From Candidatus Gastranaerophilales bacterium (GTDB lineage: Bacteria > Cyanobacteriota > Vampirovibrionia > Gastranaerophilales > Gastranaerophilaceae): 64,000 nucleotides of DNA. The position numbers and the translations under genes are program-made. Below, one piece after another: positions 33,887-43,486 of the stretch. Every line of letters begins with the position of its first letter. The first letter of the stretch is position 1. Below the pieces are notes generated by a model, which was not told where the DNA came from, searched no databases, and worked only from the letters and a program-made list of their open reading frames with translations. The stretch spans positions 1-64,000 of the forward strand of contig CAAGHI010000032.1 of NCBI GenBank assembly GCA_900769645.1, in the 5' to 3' direction.

Positions 33887-35194
33887 TTGGAAAACAGTAA
33901 ACTAAGTAGCAGATTTAATAAAAAAGAAGTCATTCCACACACTGCTCCGACTAAAAAATTTGTTTTTGCAAAAAATAATATTGACGATAATGAACAGCCG
34001 CAAGTACAAATCTCTGAGAATACCTCTACAATTGCACAGGCAGAATTAAATATCGAAGAGATTAAGGAAAGTTTTTTAGATAAAATCTCTGCGATACCTG
34101 TTTGGGGAGAGTATTCTGATAAAAAGAAACAAGAACTTGTCGAAAGTTTTTTAGACTCTAGTTACAATATACAAAATAGTGAACTTGTATCTCAATTACT
34201 TGACTCTGTTGACGGCTTTGGGGTAATTGACTACTTAATTAAACAAGAAAATGTCTCTGCAGTTTTTGTAAATGGAACAAACAATGTTTATATTGAGATT
34301 AATGGTAAAGTTCTTAATACTGAGATTAAACCAAATAACAATCAATTAAAATTAATTATTACAAATATCGAAAATTTGAGTGGCAAGAAAATTGATTTTT
34401 CTAAAAACACTACAAATTTAAAATATGAAAACTTATTAATTAGTATTATTTCTCCACAAATTTCTCTTAACGGAGTTTGCATAACCATTAGAAAAATTAT
34501 TGACAGCGATATAAACTTTCTTTTAAACAACGATTTTGCAACAAAAGAAATTTTTGATTTTTTAATTTCAGCAATTAATGCTAAAAAAAATATTGTTATT
34601 TCAGGCGGAATAAATTCTGGCAAAACAACTTTATTAAATGCAATTTTAAAAGACATTCTGCCAAACAAGCGCCTAGTGCTTCTTGAAAAAACACCACAAA
34701 TTTGCACAGAGCCTGAACAGGCTATAAAGCTTCTTACAGAACCAAATTCTGACAATTTTGGAGACTTACTTGAAAACACAGAAAAACTTCTACCAGAATA
34801 CACTTTGACGGATTTGAATGCTCCTCTACCACAGATTATAGAAAGAATTGGAAAAATCACAACTTTACGAGCTAATTCAGCTGATTCAGCGCTTACAAAA
34901 CTTGTAAACACTTGTATTTCTCACGAAAATCTTCCCGAGAAAAATGCGAAACAATTAGTTCTGAAAAATTATGATTATATAGTGCAAATAGGTACAATAG
35001 ACGGCATTAGAAGAATTTCAACAATAGTTGAACTTACGCCTGCAAGAACAGCTGCATTGTCTGTAAAACCGGTTGCCAATTGGATTAACGGCGCTTACGA
35101 AACTAATTTCCCACAGCCTTTGACTTCAATGCTTGCTGAGTCTTTAATTTCGCAAGCAGGTTCGATGACTGCCCGTTTTTATCATCAGGACTAG
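33887..35194 (+). CDS. CpaF/TadA-like secretion ATPase, divergent
   Basis: Cytoplasmic ATPase of 435 aa for pilus assembly. A variable first 100 residues is followed by the CpaF N-terminal domain (GFGVIDYLIKQENVSAVFVNG). The Walker A SGGINSGKTTLL (239-250) is intact. The usual IVVGEVRGGEALDML Walker B and the TTVHANSP His box are replaced by LTDLNAPLPQIIERIG and TLRANSADS, so the catalytic Glu and His are not obvious. It may be a weak or regulatory ATPase. It starts with TTG at 33887 after gagaggat, 4 nt behind the cpaE-like gene. Its last 92 nt overlap the opposite gene. Confidence 0.8.
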   Translation: MENSKLSSRFNKKEVIPHTAPTKKFVFAKNNIDDNEQPQVQISENTSTIAQAELNIEEIKESFLDKISAIPVWGEYSDKKKQELVESFLDSSYNIQNSELVSQLLDSVDGFGVIDYLIKQENVSAVFVNGTNNVYIEINGKVLNTEIKPNNNQLKLIITNIENLSGKKIDFSKNTTNLKYENLLISIISPQISLNGVCITIRKIIDSDINFLLNNDFATKEIFDFLISAINAKKNIVISGGINSGKTTLLNAILKDILPNKRLVLLEKTPQICTEPEQAIKLLTEPNSDNFGDLLENTEKLLPEYTLTDLNAPLPQIIERIGKITTLRANSADSALTKLVNTCISHENLPEKNAKQLVLKNYDYIVQIGTIDGIRRISTIVELTPARTAALSVKPVANWINGAYETNFPQPLTSMLAESLISQAGSMTARFYHQD

Positions 35195-36173
35195 TTTTTG
35201 GCATGTTGTTGAAAATCGTTTTCATTTTAGACTCACTTACAACTTCTTTTGAAAGCTGGTCAATTCCAGGGCTTATAAACTTCTTCATAATCTGTTTGTC
35301 AACAAATGTATTTATCGGATTTGCCAACAAAATAAGCGCTGTAATACCGCCAAATGTTTTTAACAGTTTATTTTTAAAGATTAATGATTTTTGATATTCC
35401 TTTAAAGCATTTCGAGTCGCTTGATAAGCAAAATCACCATCTTTGTACATCTCGCTCATTACAGGCATGATTTTTTGATATTTTTGATAAATTCTGTGAG
35501 GGACCTTCCTTTTGTCATTGTGTTTTAAGCCAATCAACAAGTCATAAGTATTCTTAGCATTATCTTCTGCAAACGCCAAAACCTTTGCCTTGTCCGTTGA
35601 TACAAGAGAATAGCGTTCCGTAAATATCAAATTATAAAGCTTTTTGAATAGACCAATTGTGCGTTTTTCGTTGTTACGAGATTTAATTTTGTTTTCAAGT
35701 GTAGACAAAATAACTTCACGGAAATTTTCATAACTTGAAAGAGAATTCCCATGCGCTTGATCTATAACACTTTTGGTATGTTTATATATCGCATCTTTTG
35801 TGTTCCCACTAATTCCCCATTTGTCAAATTGCGCCAGAGGAGAAATTGCACTTTGTGCGGCAAAAATTACCGCAGGCAAAGCAACCAAAGATGTTAAGCC
35901 TTGAAAAATTGCACGTTTTAAAGCTCTTCTTGCGCTCGGATTGTAATTATCCTTATCATTTTTGTATTTGTCATAAATATCAGCCCCCAAATACATAAAA
36001 GTCGGAGCCCAAAGCGCCATGCCAAATTTTGGTGCAATTTCAGAAATCGCCGTACCAACTTCGTTTGAGTACGACATTAAAACAGGTACCTTCTTATTTA
36101 AAGGGTCTTGATATTTGTGCTTTTTAGGCTTATTTGAGGTATTATTAGTACCAAAATCTATCGGATTAATCAC
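35103..36173 (-). CDS. hypothetical membrane protein
   Basis: Protein of 356 aa with no recognised family. It starts with GTG at 36173, MINPIDFGTNNTSNK, followed by a basic stretch. There are two or three hydrophobic segments (about 45-65, 92-112 and 272-292) and a long charged helical middle. The N-terminal Asn-rich IDFGTN recalls the motif of the three proteins with the shared promoter, but that promoter is not clearly present here. Its 3' end overlaps the cpaF-like gene by 92 nt antiparallel, which is unusual. The Shine-Dalgarno is weak. Confidence 0.7.
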   Translation of the reverse strand: MINPIDFGTNNTSNKPKKHKYQDPLNKKVPVLMSYSNEVGTAISEIAPKFGMALWAPTFMYLGADIYDKYKNDKDNYNPSARRALKRAIFQGLTSLVALPAVIFAAQSAISPLAQFDKWGISGNTKDAIYKHTKSVIDQAHGNSLSSYENFREVILSTLENKIKSRNNEKRTIGLFKKLYNLIFTERYSLVSTDKAKVLAFAEDNAKNTYDLLIGLKHNDKRKVPHRIYQKYQKIMPVMSEMYKDGDFAYQATRNALKEYQKSLIFKNKLLKTFGGITALILLANPINTFVDKQIMKKFISPGIDQLSKEVVSESKMKTIFNNMPKTSPDDKNGQSSNLLAKLKTQQALKSKAVGN

Positions 36174-36226
36174 TTTTCTTAACCAAGGTTAATGTACGTA
36201 TATATATAACCACGTAAAAAAATTTT

Positions 36227-36254
36227 TTGCTAGTATTTTTGCTTAATGTATAAT
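36227..36254 (+). promoter_or_regulatory. uvrB promoter TTGCTA-N16-TATAAT-N6-ATG
   Basis: TTGCTA at 36227-36232, spacer 16, TATAAT at 36249-36254, then six bases to the ATG at 36261. No Shine-Dalgarno sequence and no LexA-like box was seen. Confidence 0.65.
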
Positions 36255-36260
36255 TTTGTT

Positions 36261-38252
36261 ATGAAAAATTTATTTAAAATACATTCAAAACATAAACCGG
36301 CAGGCGATCAACCCAAAGCTATTGATAAGCTTGTAGAAGGTCTAAATAACGGCGATGATGCTCAAACTTTGCTTGGGATTACAGGTTCCGGAAAAACATT
36401 CACAATTGCAAATGTAATTGAGAGGGTACAAAAACCAACCTTAATTATTGCGCACAACAAAACATTAGCAGCCCAACTTTATAACGAGTTTAAAGAACTT
36501 TTCCCAGAAAATGCTGTCGAATATTTCATCAGTTATTATGACTATTACCAGCCGGAAGCATATATTCCACGAACTGATACTTTTATTGAGAAAACAGCAT
36601 CAATTAACGAAGAAATCGACCGTCTACGCCACAATGCGACAAGATGTTTGTATGAGAGAAATGACGTAATTATTGTCGCATCAGTTAGCTGTATTTATGG
36701 TTTGGGACTTCCAGAAAACTATTTTAAAGGCTCTGTTGAACTTAATGTTGGAGATGAAATCGAGCGAGATGCACTGCTAAAGCACCTTGTAACTATTCAA
36801 TATACTCGAAATGACCTTGTTCTTGAGCGTTCAACATTTAGAGTTCGAGGCGATATTGTAGAAATTATGCCAGCTTATGAAAAAATTATTACAAGAATTT
36901 ACTTCTTTGGTGATGAAATTGAAAAAATCGTAAAAATTGATAATGTAACAGGTGAAATTCTTGAAACACCTGACAAAGTGGTAATTTATCCGGCTGTTCA
37001 CTATCTTTCTTATGACGAAAATGTTGATGAAACAATTAGTTTGATTAGAGAAGAACTCCAACACAGGCTTGTAGAACTTAAAAACGAAAACAAACTCGTT
37101 GAAGCGCAACGCCTTGAACAACGAGTTAAATACGATATTGAAATGATTAAGGAAATGGGCTACTGTTCAGGGATTGAAAATTATTCAAGAATAATCGAAC
37201 GTCGTCCCCCAGGATCTGCACCAGCAACACTTTTAGACTATTTCCAAGGTGATTTTTTAACCGTCGTTGACGAATCACACGTTACACTTCCACAGCTAAA
37301 AGGAATGTATCATGGCGATGCTTCAAGAAAAAATACTCTTATAGAATATGGGTTCAGGCTCCCTTGCGCCAAAGATAACAGACCACTAAAAAACGAAGAA
37401 TTTTTCAACAAAGTTCATCAAAAAATCTATATTTCAGCCACTCCTGGAGAATTTGAAAAACAAACCTCAGAACAGTTAGTTGAACAGATTATCAGACCGA
37501 CCGGACTTGTTGATCCCAAAATTTCTGTCAGACCGATTGACACTCAAATTAACGATTTGAAAGTAGAAATTCAAAAACGTACAGACAAAAACGAAAGAGT
37601 CTTAATTACGACTTTGACAAAGCGTATGGCAGAAGATTTGACCGACTTTTTTGTACAAGAAGGGATTAAAGTTCGCTATTTGCACAGTGAAATCCAATCT
37701 CTTGAGCGTGTTGAAATTCTTCGAGATTTACGTTTAGGCGAATTTGATGTTCTAATCGGAGTAAACCTACTCAGAGAAGGGCTTGATATCCCAGAAGTTT
37801 CGCTGGTAGCAATCATGGACGCCGACAAGGAAGGTTTTTTGCGTTCTGAAACAAGCTTAATCCAGACAATCGGACGCGCTGCAAGAAACGCCTGCGGAGA
37901 AGTAATTATGTACGCAGATAAAATTACAGACTCTATGGAAAAAGCGATTTCTGAAACAGAACGTAGACGTAAAATCCAGCTTGAATACAACAAAAAGTAC
38001 GGTATCATTCCGCAAACAATCAAAAAACCTATCGAAAATAATTTGCTTTCGCTTGTTGCAAGTTATCGAGATTTGGAAGATATTGTTGCAGAAGAGATGG
38101 TTGATATGGGAATTGAGAAAAAAGATTTGCCAAAACTTATTGACAAACTTGAAAAAGAAATGCATAAATCTGCCAAAACCCTTGATTTTGAGCGTGCTGC
38201 AGAGATTAGAGATAAGCTTAAAAAATTACGTGAGATGCTAAATGACAAGTAA
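36261..38252 (+). CDS. uvrB: excinuclease ABC subunit B
   Basis: Damage-verifying helicase-like subunit of nucleotide excision repair, 663 aa. It has Walker A GITGSGKTFT, the beta-hairpin YYDYYQPEAYIP that inserts into DNA, DESHVTLPQLKGMYHGD, helicase motif VI QTIGRAARN, and a C-terminal UVR motif (EKEMHKSAKTLDFERAAEIR) for UvrC. The start at 36261 follows the 6-nt leaderless spacing; an in-frame ATG at 36246 would lie inside the promoter. It ends 1 nt from the convergent membrane protein gene. Confidence 0.98.
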   Translation: MKNLFKIHSKHKPAGDQPKAIDKLVEGLNNGDDAQTLLGITGSGKTFTIANVIERVQKPTLIIAHNKTLAAQLYNEFKELFPENAVEYFISYYDYYQPEAYIPRTDTFIEKTASINEEIDRLRHNATRCLYERNDVIIVASVSCIYGLGLPENYFKGSVELNVGDEIERDALLKHLVTIQYTRNDLVLERSTFRVRGDIVEIMPAYEKIITRIYFFGDEIEKIVKIDNVTGEILETPDKVVIYPAVHYLSYDENVDETISLIREELQHRLVELKNENKLVEAQRLEQRVKYDIEMIKEMGYCSGIENYSRIIERRPPGSAPATLLDYFQGDFLTVVDESHVTLPQLKGMYHGDASRKNTLIEYGFRLPCAKDNRPLKNEEFFNKVHQKIYISATPGEFEKQTSEQLVEQIIRPTGLVDPKISVRPIDTQINDLKVEIQKRTDKNERVLITTLTKRMAEDLTDFFVQEGIKVRYLHSEIQSLERVEILRDLRLGEFDVLIGVNLLREGLDIPEVSLVAIMDADKEGFLRSETSLIQTIGRAARNACGEVIMYADKITDSMEKAISETERRRKIQLEYNKKYGIIPQTIKKPIENNLLSLVASYRDLEDIVAEEMVDMGIEKKDLPKLIDKLEKEMHKSAKTLDFERAAEIRDKLKKLREMLNDK

Positions 38253-38253
38253 T

Positions 38254-38976
38254 TTATAGTATCTTATCCTGTTGTTCATTTTCTCTTGTCCCAATTGCCT
38301 CGTAATCTACTTGTGCAAGGTAATGTCCGCACATCGCCAAATTAAAAATTCCAACTGCACACCAATAATAAATTGCAACAGGGTGCGGAATTCCAAGGAA
38401 AATCCAGATTAAATAAGAAACAGGAACAAGCAAAAGTGCGTTTGCAATTGCAACTTGCGGAAGCATAAATAAAACTGCCACAAGAATATCAACACAAGAT
38501 TCTGAAATTACCTTAAAATTGTATGCATCAAGAATTTTAAAGCTTTTAGCATAACACAAATAACCAGTCAAAATCACGGCACCGAATAAAGCCCAAACAA
38601 TTCCTTGAAAAATTGCACAAGTCTTTGGCTCAACTAAAAAATTAGGCAATAAACCAGCAATATAAGAAGCTAAAAAGCAATTAATCGCTATTGAAGGGCC
38701 TAATGCAACTGTTCCTTTTATACCACCCCAAAAGAGTTTAAATATATTAAAAGATGGTAAAACAGAGTCTTTTCCGTTTCTGACATTTGCGGTACATTCT
38801 GCTAAAAAGCCAAATAACAAGAAATAAGTTGGAATGGCAAGCGTCCAAAAGCCGCCCCACGCACCGTCCAAATACAACTGTACACAGAAATAAACAGGAA
38901 TTGCAAAAATTGCGTATTTCCAAATTGCGTGTTGATCCTGCATTGACTCTTCAAATGCGTCTTTTATTGATGCCAT
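38254..38976 (-). CDS. hypothetical integral membrane protein (DUF4013-like)
   Basis: Protein of 240 aa with about six hydrophobic segments. A soluble start (MASIKDAFEESMQDQ) precedes the first helix near residue 20. The spacing resembles DUF4013-type membrane proteins, but I cannot confirm the family. The Shine-Dalgarno is gagga. The adjoining 38977-39165 contains a short cacagaatgacga repeat fragment and AT-rich DNA with nothing else seen. Confidence 0.7.
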   Translation of the reverse strand: MASIKDAFEESMQDQHAIWKYAIFAIPVYFCVQLYLDGAWGGFWTLAIPTYFLLFGFLAECTANVRNGKDSVLPSFNIFKLFWGGIKGTVALGPSIAINCFLASYIAGLLPNFLVEPKTCAIFQGIVWALFGAVILTGYLCYAKSFKILDAYNFKVISESCVDILVAVLFMLPQVAIANALLLVPVSYLIWIFLGIPHPVAIYYWCAVGIFNLAMCGHYLAQVDYEAIGTRENEQQDKIL

Positions 38977-39165
38977 CTCTCAACTCCTCTCAAAAAATGT
39001 ACCTTAGGCTAAAGTAATTATATTATTGCCCACAGAATGACGATTATTTGTAAAAATTTCTCGACTTTTTTATTATAACATATTCTAAAATAAAACACAA
39101 GTCTATATTATACAATCGTAGCGACCTTACGACAAAATAAAGCCGCCACAACTATAAAACTTTGT

Positions 39166-39711
39166 CTATTTAATCAAAGCCTGAACTTCTTTAAACTTAG
39201 GGTTTTTAGCTCCTTTTAGCCATTCAAACAAAGCGATTTCAACACAAGATGGCTTAACACCATTTGCAAGCATTGCTTCGATACCTTGTTTAAATTCATA
39301 TTTATTACGACTTGCGCAGGCATCTTTAATAACGTATACGTCAAAGCCAGCTTCAATCAATGCTGCAGCCGTTTGATGAACGCAAATATGAGTTTCAATA
39401 CCAAAAATCACAACTTGTTTTCTACCAAAAGCTTTGATTTTATCCAACATACCGTCTTCCAACAAAGCGTTGAAATATGTTTTTTCAATAACTTCACTAC
39501 CCTCAGGCAAAACTGCTTGAAGTTCCGGAACAGTGTGTCCCAAGCCTTTTGGATATTGTTCAGTCAACAATACAGGAATTTCCAAAGCCTTTGCTGCACT
39601 TGCTATTTTTACGGCATTTCCAACAATAACATTTTTTTCTAATGCCGCAACTAATCTTTCTTGAATATCAATAATTAAAACTAAACTGTTTTCTGCTGAT
39701 AATGTGTTCAT
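39166..39711 (-). CDS. isochorismatase-family cysteine hydrolase
   Basis: Cytoplasmic hydrolase of 181 aa of the YcaC/isochorismatase-like fold. The catalytic triad appears as Asp in LVLIIDIQERL, Lys in the VIEKTYFNA segment and Cys in GIETHICVHQTA. The substrate is unknown; many members are nicotinamidase-like or act on small amides. It is the last gene of the operon tkt C-half, ftsE, ftsX, REC-GGDEF, and sits 9 nt behind the last of these with an aaggaga Shine-Dalgarno. Confidence 0.88.
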   Translation of the reverse strand: MNTLSAENSLVLIIDIQERLVAALEKNVIVGNAVKIASAAKALEIPVLLTEQYPKGLGHTVPELQAVLPEGSEVIEKTYFNALLEDGMLDKIKAFGRKQVVIFGIETHICVHQTAAALIEAGFDVYVIKDACASRNKYEFKQGIEAMLANGVKPSCVEIALFEWLKGAKNPKFKEVQALIK

Positions 39712-39720
39712 TTTTTCTCC

Positions 39721-40932
39721 TTAACTATATTTAAAATCATATATAAAATCTTCTACGATATTTATCAATTCTTTAGTTGTAATTTTGGTCAAAGCTAACT
39801 GAATTTCCTTGTTTTCAGGACTATCTAAACCTTCATGGCTTATTGTTATGACTATTTTGGCAAATCCTGGGTAAACAATTCGCAAAGTGCTTTCATGTTC
39901 TTTGTTTTTCAAATGGAATACACAGCCGTTTTCAGAGACAGATTGCTCAATTTGGGTATCAAATAATTTTTCTTCCCAAGTTTTTTGCAAGCGATAAAAA
40001 GCAGGAGTAATAACCTTTTCCAACTTCTTATTAAATATTTGCTTATAAATCTTATAGCTTTTTTGCTCTTCACTTGTATTATCAAGCCAATCGTCCAACG
40101 TTTCAAACTTTTCTTCAGCAATAACATACTCAGCATTTGTTGCAAGTGCGTCTGACAAAGCTTTCAGACAATCATTCTCCAATTCATCAAAAGATTTGTG
40201 CGCAATTTCAGAAATTCCGGCAGCAAGCTCATCTTGCCCATAACTTTCTTTAATCTTGTTCAAAACAACAAGAGCACCATTGCAATCTGTATTCGGAAAC
40301 AAAATATAAACTTTTGCGCCTTTTCCAAGACTCACAATATCATTTGATCTTGTAGAATTAGTAAGCGCTTGCGCCAATTTTTCGATTGAAAAATTAGCCT
40401 TTCCATTCTCTTTTGGGGCAACAATTAAAAAACTTCCTTTATCCAACAAATTGCTTTCAATTTCGTTTTCAATAACCTGTTTTGCATACTTATAAGCGTA
40501 AAGCCCAGTCAATTCATCAATAACACCAAGCTGCGTTAAAATCTTTTGGTTTCGCAAAAACTTTTGTTTCAAAGCATTGGTTTTAATATTATTCACAGTC
40601 TTTATAACGAGTTCAAAATTCTCAACCGAAGACGATAAATAGTCGTTTATTCCACAGTCATAAGCCTGTAAAATGAACTCTTTGTCACACAAATTAGACA
40701 ACAAAATTATTATTTTATCAGAATTTCGACGAATTTTTTGAATTGTCTCCAAACAAACTTTTCGTGCAAAATCATCATGAATAAGCACAATATCAGCTAA
40801 ATCTAAGTCACTATGAAAGCTTTTAAAATCAGAAAAAATGAACCTGTCATCTTTTCGCAAAAACAACAATTTTTCCTTGATTATGTGAGAAAAATTTTCA
40901 TCATCTGAGATTAAAAGAACAGTATCTGACAT
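39721..40932 (-). CDS. receiver plus degenerate GGDEF regulator
   Basis: Protein of 403 aa. Residues about 3-120 form a response-regulator-like fold (LLISDDENF, LADIVLIHDD, IIILLSN, GINDYLSSS). It lacks the standard acidic pocket and phosphoacceptor in good context. A GGDEF-type fold follows from DELTGLYAYKYAKQV (about 136), but the signature is LGKGAKVY, so cyclase activity is unlikely and c-di-GMP binding uncertain. The C-terminal 120 residues are not recognised. Its ATG lies 3 nt beyond the ftsX stop with aggtg inside ftsX, implying translational coupling to cell-division genes. Confidence 0.8.
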   Translation of the reverse strand: MSDTVLLISDDENFSHIIKEKLLFLRKDDRFIFSDFKSFHSDLDLADIVLIHDDFARKVCLETIQKIRRNSDKIIILLSNLCDKEFILQAYDCGINDYLSSSVENFELVIKTVNNIKTNALKQKFLRNQKILTQLGVIDELTGLYAYKYAKQVIENEIESNLLDKGSFLIVAPKENGKANFSIEKLAQALTNSTRSNDIVSLGKGAKVYILFPNTDCNGALVVLNKIKESYGQDELAAGISEIAHKSFDELENDCLKALSDALATNAEYVIAEEKFETLDDWLDNTSEEQKSYKIYKQIFNKKLEKVITPAFYRLQKTWEEKLFDTQIEQSVSENGCVFHLKNKEHESTLRIVYPGFAKIVITISHEGLDSPENKEIQLALTKITTKELINIVEDFIYDFKYS

Positions 40933-40935
40933 CAC

Positions 40936-41844
40936 TTACACCTGCAAATGTTTTTTGATACACAAGAAACTTCCGCCGGCACCAAATAAAATTGCCATTG
41001 CAAACATCACTGCAATAACAAAATTCTGAGCATAAAGTGGAGTTGGCACCATAAAGAATTGGTGCATGTGATTAAGTCCATTCTGTACAAAATTCAATGG
41101 TAACAAGGCAATTACAGCACCAGAGAAGCCGTAAAATGCACCCTGCATAATCAACGGAAATCTGATATACCAGTTAGAAACACCCATCAATCGCATGATT
41201 TCAATCTCTTCTTTCCTAGACTGAATAACGAGCTGAATTGTGTTGTTGATAATTGTAATCGTCAACATGCCCATAACAATAACAACTAAAAGTGTTATAA
41301 TATTTACAACATGGTTCAATGCCTCAATCTTTTTCGCCAAATCTTGCGCATAACTCATATCTTCAACAGAATTTAACTGTTTTATGTTTTTAAATACTGT
41401 ATCAATATTTTCAGGCTTATCAACTTTTACATGCAACGTATCCGGAAGCGGATTTGTAATATCCGGCAAATCCATTTCACGTTTCAAATTAGCCCAAGAG
41501 GCAGCCTTTGGAACAAGTTCCACGCTTTCAACATGTTCAAATTCTTTAATTCTATTTTTAGACACATTTGCATCAGCGTTGTCCTTCAAATAAACAGAAA
41601 TTTCAAGCACATTACCTAATTCATGCGCAAATGAAGAAATCGAAATTGCAGAGCGGAAAAACGATGCAAAAATCGTCAAAATAGCCGCCATTGTTGTAAT
41701 AATAACAACATTTACAATTCCGGTTCTTGCAATATCATGAATTGTTTGTCTTGTTAAGCGATACAAAATCCTTAACTCACACAACCAATCTTTCGGAATA
41801 TGCTTTTTTACTTTCTTTTTTATTTCTGCTTTTGAATTATTCAT
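40936..41844 (-). CDS. ftsX: cell division protein FtsX
   Basis: Membrane subunit of FtsEX, which transmits ATP hydrolysis at the divisome to periplasmic peptidoglycan hydrolases. It is 302 aa. It has four membrane helices (one near 40-65, three after 190), a large extracytoplasmic loop between the first two, and the conserved IMRLMGVSNWYIRFPLIMQG cytoplasmic loop. It overlaps ftsE by 8 nt. Confidence 0.95.
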   Translation of the reverse strand: MNNSKAEIKKKVKKHIPKDWLCELRILYRLTRQTIHDIARTGIVNVVIITTMAAILTIFASFFRSAISISSFAHELGNVLEISVYLKDNADANVSKNRIKEFEHVESVELVPKAASWANLKREMDLPDITNPLPDTLHVKVDKPENIDTVFKNIKQLNSVEDMSYAQDLAKKIEALNHVVNIITLLVVIVMGMLTITIINNTIQLVIQSRKEEIEIMRLMGVSNWYIRFPLIMQGAFYGFSGAVIALLPLNFVQNGLNHMHQFFMVPTPLYAQNFVIAVMFAMAILFGAGGSFLCIKKHLQV

Positions 41845-42514
41845 ACGTACCTGCTTGTATATCTCTAACTACTTCGCCATTATCAAGAGTAATAACCCTT
41901 TTTCTAAAATAATCTACCATCGCATTATCGTGTGTAGAAACTATTACCGTTATTCCTCTTTGGTTAATTTGATCCAAAATCTGCATAATTTCCATAGAGT
42001 TTTTAGGGTCTAAGTTTCCGGTAGGTTCATCTGCAATCAATAAAGGAGGACCATTTACAATTGCTCTTGCAATTCCGACTCTCTGCTGTTCGCCACCGGA
42101 CAATTCTGATGGAGTAACATTCATTTTGTCGTATAAACCAACAATTCTTAATGCGCCAGAAACCCTTGAATTGATTTCCTTTGAGCTAATTCCTAATGTT
42201 CGAATTACATAAGCAACATTATCATATACACTTTGATTTTGGAGCAATTTATAATCCTGAAAAACAATTCCCATACATCTTCTGAGGTTTGGCACTTTGT
42301 CGTTTGGCAAATTCGCAATATTAATTCCGCCAATTGTAACCGTTCCACTTGTAGGACGTTCTTCGTTATACAAAAGCTTCATCAACGTAGATTTTCCGGC
42401 ACCAGAAGCACCTACGATAAAAACAAATTCTCCTGACATAATATCAAGATTAATGTTTTTCAGCGCATAATGATCGTTTTTATATTTTTTTGTAACTGAT
42501 CTAAATTGAATCAT
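41837..42514 (-). CDS. ftsE: cell division ATP-binding protein FtsE
   Basis: ABC ATPase of 225 aa that powers FtsX. It has Walker A VGASGAGKSTLMK, the Q-loop GIVFQDYKLLQ, the signature LSGGEQQRVGIARA, Walker B LLIADEPTGNLDP and the switch His in VSTHD. The Shine-Dalgarno is aagga. It lies 12 nt after the transketolase C-half and overlaps ftsX. Confidence 0.97.
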   Translation of the reverse strand: MIQFRSVTKKYKNDHYALKNINLDIMSGEFVFIVGASGAGKSTLMKLLYNEERPTSGTVTIGGINIANLPNDKVPNLRRCMGIVFQDYKLLQNQSVYDNVAYVIRTLGISSKEINSRVSGALRIVGLYDKMNVTPSELSGGEQQRVGIARAIVNGPPLLIADEPTGNLDPKNSMEIMQILDQINQRGITVIVSTHDNAMVDYFRKRVITLDNGEVVRDIQAGTYE

Positions 42515-42526
42515 ATATTTTCCTTA

Positions 42527-43486
42527 CTATCCTTTAGTAATTTTATCAATAAACTGCTTAATTGTTTGTTTTAGTTTAGCAGAGCTCAAACCATAGAAAT
42601 CTAACAACAAATCCGCATCTCCACTTTGACCGAATTCATCGTTTACACCAATTCTTTTAACCGGAACAGGGAAGTTTTCTGACAATACTTCACAAATTGC
42701 ACTGCCTAATCCGCCGATTACAGAATGATTTTCAACTGTAATCACATGCCCTGTTTTTTGAGCACAAGCAACAATTGTATCTTTATCAATCGGTTTTACA
42801 ACCGGAACATTTACAACTTGTACAGAATAACCGTCTTTTTCAAGGTCATTAACAGCTTCAAGAACTTCTGCCAACGTTTCACCGTTTGTAAACACTGTGA
42901 CTTGTGTTCCATCATTTACAATATTGGCTTTATTAAAATTAAATTCGTAATTATCATTAAAAATATCACAGACATTACTTCTTGGAACTCTTATATACAT
43001 CGGGCCGTCATGCTCTGCTGCATATTTCAAAATCTGTTCGCATTCTCGGCAATCTGCAGGAACCATAACAGACATGTTCGGTAACCCACGCATTAAAGAA
43101 ATATCTTCTAAAGCTTCATGAGTAGCACCATCTTCCCCAACAGTCACACCACCATGCGTTCCAACAAGTTTTACGTTGAAATTTGGATAACAAATAGAAT
43201 TTCGAACCTGATCGTAAGCCCTTCCGGTTACAAACACTGCAAAACTTGCAGCAAAAGGGATTTTACCAACAGCTGCTAAGCCTGTAGCAGTTGCAACCAT
43301 GTCCTGTTCTGCAATTCCGCAATCAAAGAAACGTTCAGGAAATTCTTTTGCAAAAACTTTTGTTTGAGTTGAGCATGACAAATCTGCATCTAAAACAACT
43401 ATTTTATCATTTGCTTCACCTAATTTTGCTAATGTTTTACCAAAAGCAGACCTAATAGATTTTTTGTTAGTTCTATCAATAATCAT
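42527..43486 (-). CDS. transketolase, C-terminal subunit
   Basis: C-terminal half (pyrimidine and C-terminal domains) of a split transketolase, 319 aa. It has FDCGIAEQDMVATATGLAA, GVTVGEDGATHEALEDISLMR and SVIGGLGSAICEVLSE. Split transketolases use a separate N-terminal thiamine-diphosphate subunit, usually encoded just upstream, but none is adjacent here. The ATG at 43486 is preferred over the longer frame from 43519; a TATACT box near 43521-43526 would give a short leader. It heads the ftsEX operon, an odd pairing of sugar metabolism with division. Confidence 0.88.
   Translation of the reverse strand: MIIDRTNKKSIRSAFGKTLAKLGEANDKIVVLDADLSCSTQTKVFAKEFPERFFDCGIAEQDMVATATGLAAVGKIPFAASFAVFVTGRAYDQVRNSICYPNFNVKLVGTHGGVTVGEDGATHEALEDISLMRGLPNMSVMVPADCRECEQILKYAAEHDGPMYIRVPRSNVCDIFNDNYEFNFNKANIVNDGTQVTVFTNGETLAEVLEAVNDLEKDGYSVQVVNVPVVKPIDKDTIVACAQKTGHVITVENHSVIGGLGSAICEVLSENFPVPVKRIGVNDEFGQSGDADLLLDFYGLSSAKLKQTIKQFIDKITKG

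Noticed and set aside
34342..34911. 189-codon minus-strand frame across the cpaF-like gene
   Set aside because: No ribosome site or recognisable domain; the plus-strand frame has a Walker A motif and operon context.
36174..36245. Fourth copy of the GCAATT/TTTATA element before the gene at 35103-36173
   Set aside because: A tactagcaaaaaattttt string is present, but the second block and the start spacing do not match.
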